A stretch of 17,986 nucleotides of DNA. Source: Bacteroidota bacterium (GTDB lineage: Bacteria; Bacteroidota; Ignavibacteria; UBA10030; SZUA-254). This document shows positions 14,118 through 17,986 of this stretch, piece by piece (position 1 is the stretch's first letter; the number at the start of each line of letters is the position of its first letter). The position numbers and the translations under genes are program-made. Below the pieces are notes generated by a model. It was not told the DNA's origin. It did no database searches and saw nothing but the letters and a program-made list of their open reading frames with translations. The stretch is taken from the NCBI GenBank assembly GCA_004322375.1, contig SCUC01000358.1, positions 1 through 17,986 of the forward strand. Direction: 5' to 3'.

Positions 14118-14146
14118 AATATAGGAAGCATTCGGCTTTAAATCAA
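14118..14146 (-). promoter_or_regulatory. Sigma-70-type promoter of the hydrolase-M28 unit, leaderless
   Basis: On the minus strand TTGATT (14146-14141), a 17-bp spacer and TATATT (14123-14118). Five bases then lead to ATG 14112, so the first transcribed base would be the start codon. Its -35 box is 3 bp from the candidate -35 of the divergent glycosyltransferase promoter. Confidence 0.7.
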
Positions 14147-14149
14147 CCA

Positions 14150-14178
14150 TTTTTAAAAAGTGAGAAATGTAGTATATT
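14150..14178 (+). promoter_or_regulatory. Promoter of the glycosyltransferase gene, leaderless
   Basis: TATATT at 14173-14178 is followed by exactly six bases and then ATG 14185, so the +1 position falls on the start codon. The sequence 17 bp upstream of the box, TTTTTA (14150-14155), is a weak -35. No Shine-Dalgarno fits between box and ATG. Confidence 0.5.
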
Positions 14179-14184
14179 CCATCC

Positions 14185-15366
14185 ATGAAAGGACAGAAAA
14201 ATGTCGCTCTTGTGCATGACTGGCTTGTTTCCATGCGGGGCGGTGAAAAAGTGCTTGAGCTTCTTTGTGAATTGTTTCCCCGCGCTACGTTGTTCACCCT
14301 CGTGCATCGCGCCGGCAGGCTTTCCCCGACCATAGAAACGATGAACATTCAAACATCGTTTCTGCAAAAGCTGCCGTTCGCTAAAACAAAATATCAATAC
14401 TATTTGCCCTTGTTTCCATCTGCCATCGAAAAGCTCGACCTTTCGGGCTACGACCTTGTTATTTCAAGCAGTCATGCCGTTGCCAAAGGAGTGCGGGTGA
14501 GAGAGGATGCTCTTCATATTTGCTACTGCCACACGCCGATGCGATACATCTGGGACCAGTACGAGCAGTATTTCGGAGGAGAACGAAGAAACAAGCCGGC
14601 TTCGCTTGTTATGAAAATATTTCTCAAGTCGTTGAGAGAATGGGATATAGAATCTTCGAAGCGAGTTCATCATTTTATAGCAAATTCGCAACACGTTCGA
14701 GAACGCATCATGAGAAGATATGGCAGGGAATCTGTGGTAATTTATCCCCCTGTGGATGTGGAACGGTTTCATCTTTCGGAAAAAAATGAAGGGTACTACC
14801 TCATTGTTTCCGCGCTCGTTCCATATAAACAAGTTGACGTAGCGATTAAAGCATTCAATCAAATCGGGAAACGGCTTGTTATCATCGGGACGGGCGGCGA
14901 GGAACGAAGATTACGTTCTATGGCAAAGCAGAATATCGAGTTTCATGGATGGGTTGATGACCGCAGGCTGGCACGATATTACGCCGGATGTAAAGCGGTT
15001 GTATTTCCCGGCGAAGAAGATTTCGGTATTGTTCCGGTTGAGGCGATGGCGTGCGGCAAGCCGGTCATTGCACTCGCCGCCGGCGGCGCGCTGGAGACAG
15101 TAGTTGAAGGAGTAACGGGATTATTTTTTGAGAAAGGGTTGCTCAATGAAAGCCCCGAGTCTGCCCGGACGAAGGAAACCCGGATATTAAAAAAAGCTCT
15201 CAAGGCAATGGATTTAGCAGAGACGATAGAGCATTTTGAGACAATGCACTTTCAACCGGAAAAGATACGGGAACATGCGATGAAATTTAACAGGGCGGTT
15301 TGTAAGGAGAGACTGACAAACTATCTATTAGAAAAGATGAAAGAGAAGTGGTTGAATTATGACTGA
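14185..15366 (+). CDS. GT4-family glycosyltransferase (WbaZ-like)
   Basis: A 393-residue GT-B fold, retaining glycosyltransferase. The N-terminal domain opens with VALVHDWLVSMRGGEKVLE (7-25), the acceptor-side signature of the WbaZ/mannosyltransferase-like GT4 group, and includes CYCHTPMRYIWDQY (113-126). The C-terminal donor-binding domain has SALVPYK (209-215, with the phosphate-binding Lys) and the EX7E motif EDFGIVPVE (Glu278 and Glu286) followed by AMACGKPVIA. Such enzymes use nucleotide-sugars, often GDP-mannose, at the cytoplasmic face of the inner membrane to build O-antigen or exopolysaccharide; the actual donor is not known here. The length is normal. It stands alone: no other O-antigen or capsule genes are next to it. 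It is transcribed divergently from the hydrolase. Confidence 0.92.
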   Translation: MKGQKNVALVHDWLVSMRGGEKVLELLCELFPRATLFTLVHRAGRLSPTIETMNIQTSFLQKLPFAKTKYQYYLPLFPSAIEKLDLSGYDLVISSSHAVAKGVRVREDALHICYCHTPMRYIWDQYEQYFGGERRNKPASLVMKIFLKSLREWDIESSKRVHHFIANSQHVRERIMRRYGRESVVIYPPVDVERFHLSEKNEGYYLIVSALVPYKQVDVAIKAFNQIGKRLVIIGTGGEERRLRSMAKQNIEFHGWVDDRRLARYYAGCKAVVFPGEEDFGIVPVEAMACGKPVIALAAGGALETVVEGVTGLFFEKGLLNESPESARTKETRILKKALKAMDLAETIEHFETMHFQPEKIREHAMKFNRAVCKERLTNYLLEKMKEKWLNYD

Positions 15367-15389
15367 CGTTACATTATAAATAAGGTTTG

Positions 15390-15779
15390 GAGGTTGTCCA
15401 AAAAGTCCAGGATGTCATTCTGAATCCCGTTTCGCATCACGTATCAGCGAAACGAGATGAAGAATCCAGAAATCTCCCAAATAGTACTAATATACAAGTC
15501 CGTCCGCTTGAGGCGGATTCGCTTCGCTGCTAATAACATGTGTCTTTCTGCTTGCAGCAGAAAAGCAGAAAGTGGCGTTTGCATTACTTTTACCCATTCC
15601 TATCCCTTCCCTACAAAGTAGGGAAGGGCAAAACGAATACCCGAAAATCCTTTGTAAGCTGGCGGGATGGGTTAAGGTAAAGTCCATAGTTCCAAATATA
15701 TTGTTATCAATGTGAATAACAATAGCTAGCCATTGCTTGACCTCAGTATGACAATCTACTTTTCTTTTTGGACAGCCTC
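15390..15779. mobile_element. 390-bp MITE-like element with nested inverted repeats
   Basis: The ends are 16-bp inverted repeats with one mismatch: GAGGTTGTCCAAAAAG (15390-15405) and, inverted, GAGGCTGTCCAAAAAG (15779-15764). Each arm then carries a TGTCATnCTGA box (15413 and, inverted, ending near 15753). It fills most of the 603-bp gap between the convergent glycosyltransferase and aldo/keto reductase genes. Inside are several further stems: GTTTCGC/GCGAAAC (15429-15435/15447-15453), CTTTCTGCTT/AAGCAGAAAG (15544-15553/15563-15572), TTTACCCATTCC against GGGATGGGTTAA (15589-15600/15664-15675, two mismatches) and CCCTTCCCTA/TAGGGAAGGG (15604-15613/15619-15628). There is no transposase or credible gene, and no clear target-site duplication. 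Compare the elements at 13061 and 17112. Confidence 0.7.
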
Positions 15780-15829
15780 ATGCAACTTTATTATTCGTAT
15801 GTGTGAATTCGTTTTCATGCCACTTACAC

Positions 15830-15860
15830 AGAATATTTAGATGAAAAAATCTGATATTCT
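15830..15860. repeat. AT-rich interrupted hairpin between the convergent GT4 and AKR genes
   Basis: AGAATAT (15830-15836) pairs with ATATTCT (15854-15860), and after a small internal loop AGAT (15839-15842) pairs with ATCT (15849-15852) around GAAAAA. There is no clear T tract on either side, so a terminator role is uncertain. The rest of 15780-15935 is AT-rich with nothing recognisable. Confidence 0.4.
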
Positions 15861-15935
15861 AATATCTTAATCCTAATACAAATATTCACAACAACAAAAA
15901 CCGTTCTCTGTGAATTTGTTCATGAAGTTTGTAAT

Positions 15936-15971
15936 TTGTTTAGTGTTTCGAATTTAGAGATTAGGATTTTT
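15936..15971 (+). repeat. AT-rich TTGYTTAG...TTTCGA dispersed repeat, copy A
   Basis: A 36-bp copy that begins TTGTTTAGTGTTTCGA and ends GGATTTTT. It matches copy C (17286-17321) at 30 of 36 positions and the inverted copy B (17052-17087) at 27 of 36. Its end overlaps the stop codon of the aldo/keto reductase gene (15972-15970). Confidence 0.65.
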
Positions 15972-16983
15972 ATACCCTATCCCCCTTCGTCCAATCTAAC
16001 ATCCAGTAAGGATATAATCTCGGTGGTTCGCTCAGCTTATCTAAACGCGTTACTTCTTCCGGCGTCATTATCCAATCTGTTGTTTTCAAATTATCGGCAA
16101 GCTGTTCCGGCGTTCTCGCGCCGATGATGACGGAAGATATGCCCGGTTTTCTCAGAAGGTAATTTATCGCGGCTTGCGCGATGCTCGCGTTGTGCGCTTT
16201 CGCGATAATTTCCAGTCCGTCTATAATAGTGTAAGCCTTTTCATCATCGAATTGTAAAAACCTGTGCTGCATGTCGGTGATGCGGGTGTTGGAGGGCAAT
16301 GGATTTCCGCGGCGATATTTTCCTGAAAGAAATCCACCTGCAAGCGGGCTCCACGGAATAATTCCCACCTCTTGGTCAAGACACAATGGAACAAGCTCAA
16401 GCTCAAGTTCGCGCGCAACAAGGGAGTAATATGGTTGCAGCGTGATAAACCGTTCAAGTCCGAGTTTTTCGGAAATTGCCAATGCCTTCATCAGTTGCCA
16501 TGCGGCAAAGTTGGAACAGCCGATGTAACGAACTTTTCCCACACGTACTAAATCATCGAGAGCGCGAAGCGTTTCTTCGAGTGGAGTTTTCGGGTCGTAG
16601 CTGTGAACCTGATACAGGTCAATGTAATCGGTTCCAAGTCGTTTGAGGCTGGCGTTACATCCTTCAATGATGTGATGACGCGACAATCCTACATCGTTGA
16701 CATTATCGCTCATTTTAGCACGAACTTTTGTCGCCAGAATAATTTCTTTGCGTTTGTTGCCAAGCGCTTTGCCGAGCATTTCTTCTGCTATACCTTGAGA
16801 ATAAATATCCGCAGTATCAAAAAAATTGATACCCGCATTAAGGCACATTTCTACAAGCCGGTTTGCCTCCGGCTGTCCGAGCTCGCCGATGGTTTTGAAC
16901 CCGCCTTTGCCGCCGAAAGTCATGTTGCCGAAGCATAATTCAGATACTTTTAATCCTGTTGTTCCGAGAAAGCGATAGTTCAT
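15970..16983 (-). CDS. Aldo/keto reductase
   Basis: A 337-residue NADPH-dependent aldo/keto reductase of the (beta/alpha)8-barrel superfamily, cytoplasmic, reducing aldehydes or ketones of unknown identity. The catalytic tetrad is complete: Asp56 (NFFDTAD), Tyr61 (DIYSQG), Lys86 (LATKV) and His127 (LYQVH). The C-terminal SSVIIGARTPEQLADNL segment binds the 2'-phosphate end of NADPH. The N-terminus MNYRFLGTTGLKVSELCFGNMTFG and the IGCSNFAAWQL and IPWSPLAGGFLSGKY segments place it with the Gcy1/YdjG/auxin-induced-type AKRs (family 11/12-like). The ATG at 16983 is the natural start, with no Shine-Dalgarno and no clear promoter; a TATAAA (16999-16994) lies 10 nt upstream. It is bracketed by inverted copies of an AT-rich repeat (15936 and 17052). 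Confidence 0.95.
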   Translation of the reverse strand: MNYRFLGTTGLKVSELCFGNMTFGGKGGFKTIGELGQPEANRLVEMCLNAGINFFDTADIYSQGIAEEMLGKALGNKRKEIILATKVRAKMSDNVNDVGLSRHHIIEGCNASLKRLGTDYIDLYQVHSYDPKTPLEETLRALDDLVRVGKVRYIGCSNFAAWQLMKALAISEKLGLERFITLQPYYSLVARELELELVPLCLDQEVGIIPWSPLAGGFLSGKYRRGNPLPSNTRITDMQHRFLQFDDEKAYTIIDGLEIIAKAHNASIAQAAINYLLRKPGISSVIIGARTPEQLADNLKTTDWIMTPEEVTRLDKLSEPPRLYPYWMLDWTKGDRV

Positions 16984-17051
16984 TGTAATAGTGTTTATAT
17001 TGTAAACGTGGAAAGTGGAATAGGTGATTTTGAAATTGACAATAGCAAGGA

Positions 17052-17087
17052 GAAAATCCTAAATCCGAATCTCGAAAATCTAAACAA
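17052..17087 (-). repeat. AT-rich TTGTTTAG...TTTCGA dispersed repeat, copy B (inverted)
   Basis: On the minus strand it begins TTGTTTAGATTTTCGA and ends AGGATTTTC, matching copy A at 27 of 36 positions. It sits 68 bp upstream of the aldo/keto reductase start, facing copy A across that gene. Confidence 0.6.
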
Positions 17088-17111
17088 TATCGAAATAGCA
17101 AAATATCATTA

Positions 17112-17253
17112 GGGTAGTTCTAAAAACTTAACATTTGTCATTTTGAACGGAGCGAAGCGGAGTGCCTATGGCTCGTAGAGAAGAATCCAATCATCCTTGA
17201 ATATGGTACATAATTGAAGAATGACAAACCAATAGGAGTTTTTAGAACCACCC
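17112..17253. mobile_element. 142-bp MITE-like element with CCTATGGCTCGTAGAG insert
   Basis: The ends are 17-bp inverted repeats with one mismatch: GGGTAGTTCTAAAAACT (17112-17128) and, inverted, GGGTGGTTCTAAAAACT (17253-17237). Each arm then has TTTGTCATT (17134-17142 and, inverted, 17228-17220). The interior carries the dispersed repeat TGTCATTTTGAACGGAGCG ... AAGAATCC (17136-17188) with the hairpin module CCTATGGCTCGTAGAG at 17165-17180. No gene, no transposase. The only possible target duplication is ATT on each side, which is too short to trust. It makes up much of the 472-bp gap 16984-17455; the rest holds repeats B and C and a promoter. Confidence 0.7.
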
Positions 17254-17285
17254 ATTGCTGCTATACAATTGTAGTATATTTGAAT

Positions 17286-17321
17286 TTGCTTAGGGTTTCG
17301 AAATTAGAAATTCGAATTTTT
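17286..17321 (+). repeat. AT-rich TTGCTTAG...TTTCGA dispersed repeat, copy C
   Basis: A 36-bp copy beginning TTGCTTAGGGTTTCGA and ending GAATTTTT, 30 of 36 identical to copy A. It lies 33 bp past the MITE-like element and 134 bp before the ABC permease start. Confidence 0.6.
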
Positions 17322-17404
17322 TGCACTATTCCTCAGTTGGCGTTGAGTTATTTCACTGAGTGCAAAGAAAGTAGAGAAATAGAGGAAGAATTCCAAGCAA
17401 CTCT

Positions 17405-17433
17405 TTTGAGAAATCGGAAAATCTCCGTACAAT
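17405..17433 (+). promoter_or_regulatory. Possible promoter of the ABC permease gene
   Basis: TTTGAG (17405-17410), a 17-bp spacer and TACAAT (17428-17433). The predicted leader before ATG 17456 is about 16 nt with no Shine-Dalgarno. The -35 box is weak, so this is tentative. Confidence 0.4.
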
Positions 17434-17455
17434 ATCACCCACAATCTAAACCTCA

Positions 17456-17986
17456 ATGAAATCTCTCAAGTCGAAGCAGCTCGGTATCTGGTTCGCTCTC
17501 ATAGCGGAAATTCTTTTATTGACCATCCTGACCTCCTCGATTGACGGGGAGTCAGGCTTCGAGTCAACATTCCTTAATTGGACAAATCTTTCACAAGTTA
17601 TACGCGCACTCTCCTTTATTGCCATCATGGCGGTCGGGCAATCGGTGGTCATTATTACAGGAGGAATTGATTTAGGCGTCGGCTCGATGATGGGATTGAC
17701 GGGGGTTGTTACAGCCTGGCTGCTTACGCAGGGAGTCGGGATTGTTCCTGCGATGGTTCTTGCATTGTTTGCCGGACTTGCCGGAGGGTTTGCCAACGGA
17801 ATGTTAATAACCCAAATGAAACTGCCACCGTTTATTGTAACTCTCGGCATGATGAGCATCGCGCGCGGGCTGGCATTCGCGATAACAGGCGGCGAGACGA
17901 TTCGCAGCCTCCCGAAAGAATTTCTTGAAATCGGTCAGGGGGAACTTCTCAATATCCCTCTTCCAATTCTTGTCATGGTGTTATTT
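17456..17986 (+). CDS. Sugar-type ABC transporter permease (RbsC-like), 3' truncated
   Basis: The first 177 residues of an inner-membrane permease of the ribose/xylose/galactose ABC importer type (BPD_transp_2 family); the frame is open to the window end, so the gene continues beyond it. Hallmarks are VVIITGGIDLGVGSMMGLTG (about 65-84), the conserved loop after the second to third transmembrane segments, and ANGMLITQMKLPPFIVTLGM (about 113-132) followed by MSIARGLAFAITGG. The family length is usually 310-340, so roughly half is present. A hydrophobic N-terminal helix starts at about residue 10. The ATG at 17456 begins the chain with MKSLKSKQLGIW and has no Shine-Dalgarno. The ATPase and binding-protein genes are not upstream and would have to lie downstream. 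The substrate is unknown. Confidence 0.93.
   Translation, partial: MKSLKSKQLGIWFALIAEILLLTILTSSIDGESGFESTFLNWTNLSQVIRALSFIAIMAVGQSVVIITGGIDLGVGSMMGLTGVVTAWLLTQGVGIVPAMVLALFAGLAGGFANGMLITQMKLPPFIVTLGMMSIARGLAFAITGGETIRSLPKEFLEIGQGELLNIPLPILVMVLF

Noticed and set aside
17275..17282. TATATTTG as a Bacteroides-type -7 box for the permease
   Set aside because: It fits TAnnTTTG, with TTG 17 bp upstream, but it is over 170 bp from the start codon, next to a repeat, and no other gene in the window shows this promoter type.
17446..17859. 137-codon open frame on the minus strand at the right end
   Set aside because: It is the antisense shadow of the ABC permease; the plus-strand product has clear family motifs, and the minus product is low-complexity Pro/Thr/Ile-rich with no family resemblance.

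Overview
This window looks like one end of a short-read assembly contig from a Gram-negative member of the Bacteroidota/Chlorobiota/Ignavibacteriota (FCB) lineage. The evidence for that placement is a CBM9-DUF5916 outer-membrane protein, a GH92 mannosidase with chitobiase-like and F5/8-type C-terminal modules, an FG-GAP secreted protein with a tail typical of Ignavibacteria-like surface proteins, and a lipoprotein whose cysteine is followed by QKDDD, which resembles the Bacteroidota surface-export signal. The placement is inferred from gene content and was not computed. Promoters read by eye are of ordinary sigma-70 form with 17-bp spacers, not the TAnnTTTG type of Bacteroides. The first 13 bases are Illumina adapter.

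Layout. The 3' end of an S41 C-terminal processing protease (14-567, +) converges on a deoxynucleoside kinase (662-1303, -). Then come five minus-strand genes for exported or envelope proteins: an FG-GAP secreted protein (1536-3668), a lipoprotein (3924-4958), a GH92 alpha-mannosidase (5193-8111), a CBM9-DUF5916 protein (8351-10528) and a multi-spanning M28 metallopeptidase (10815-13145). The M28 gene is probably co-transcribed with a membrane-anchored alpha/beta hydrolase just upstream (13204-14112, -). A compact 72-bp divergent region separates that hydrolase from a GT4 glycosyltransferase (14185-15366, +). After a 603-bp intergenic region full of repeats there is an aldo/keto reductase (15970-16983, -), another repeat-filled gap, and the start of a sugar-type ABC transporter permease (17456 to the window end, +).

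Most of these genes have their own promoter and act separately. The common theme is envelope, secretion and carbohydrate handling: mannoside trimming by GH92, a sugar ABC permease, a glycosyltransferase, exported proteases and surface proteins. There is no SusC/SusD pair, so this is not a classical polysaccharide utilization locus.

The non-coding DNA is the most unusual part. Three short inverted-repeat elements (13061-13194, 15390-15779, 17112-17253) share a bipartite end: an outer inverted repeat, a short spacer, then a GTCAT-nCTGA-like box. One of them supplies the start codon, ribosome binding site and first ~28 codons of the M28 peptidase. A small hairpin module (CCTAYGGYTCGTAGA) recurs at three intergenic sites. 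A perfect 9-copy heptanucleotide array abuts the GH92 stop codon. The glycosyltransferase and hydrolase genes appear to be transcribed divergently as leaderless mRNAs. No CRISPR array, tRNA, rRNA or transposase gene is visible. I did not find a convincing new multi-gene defence or metabolic system.
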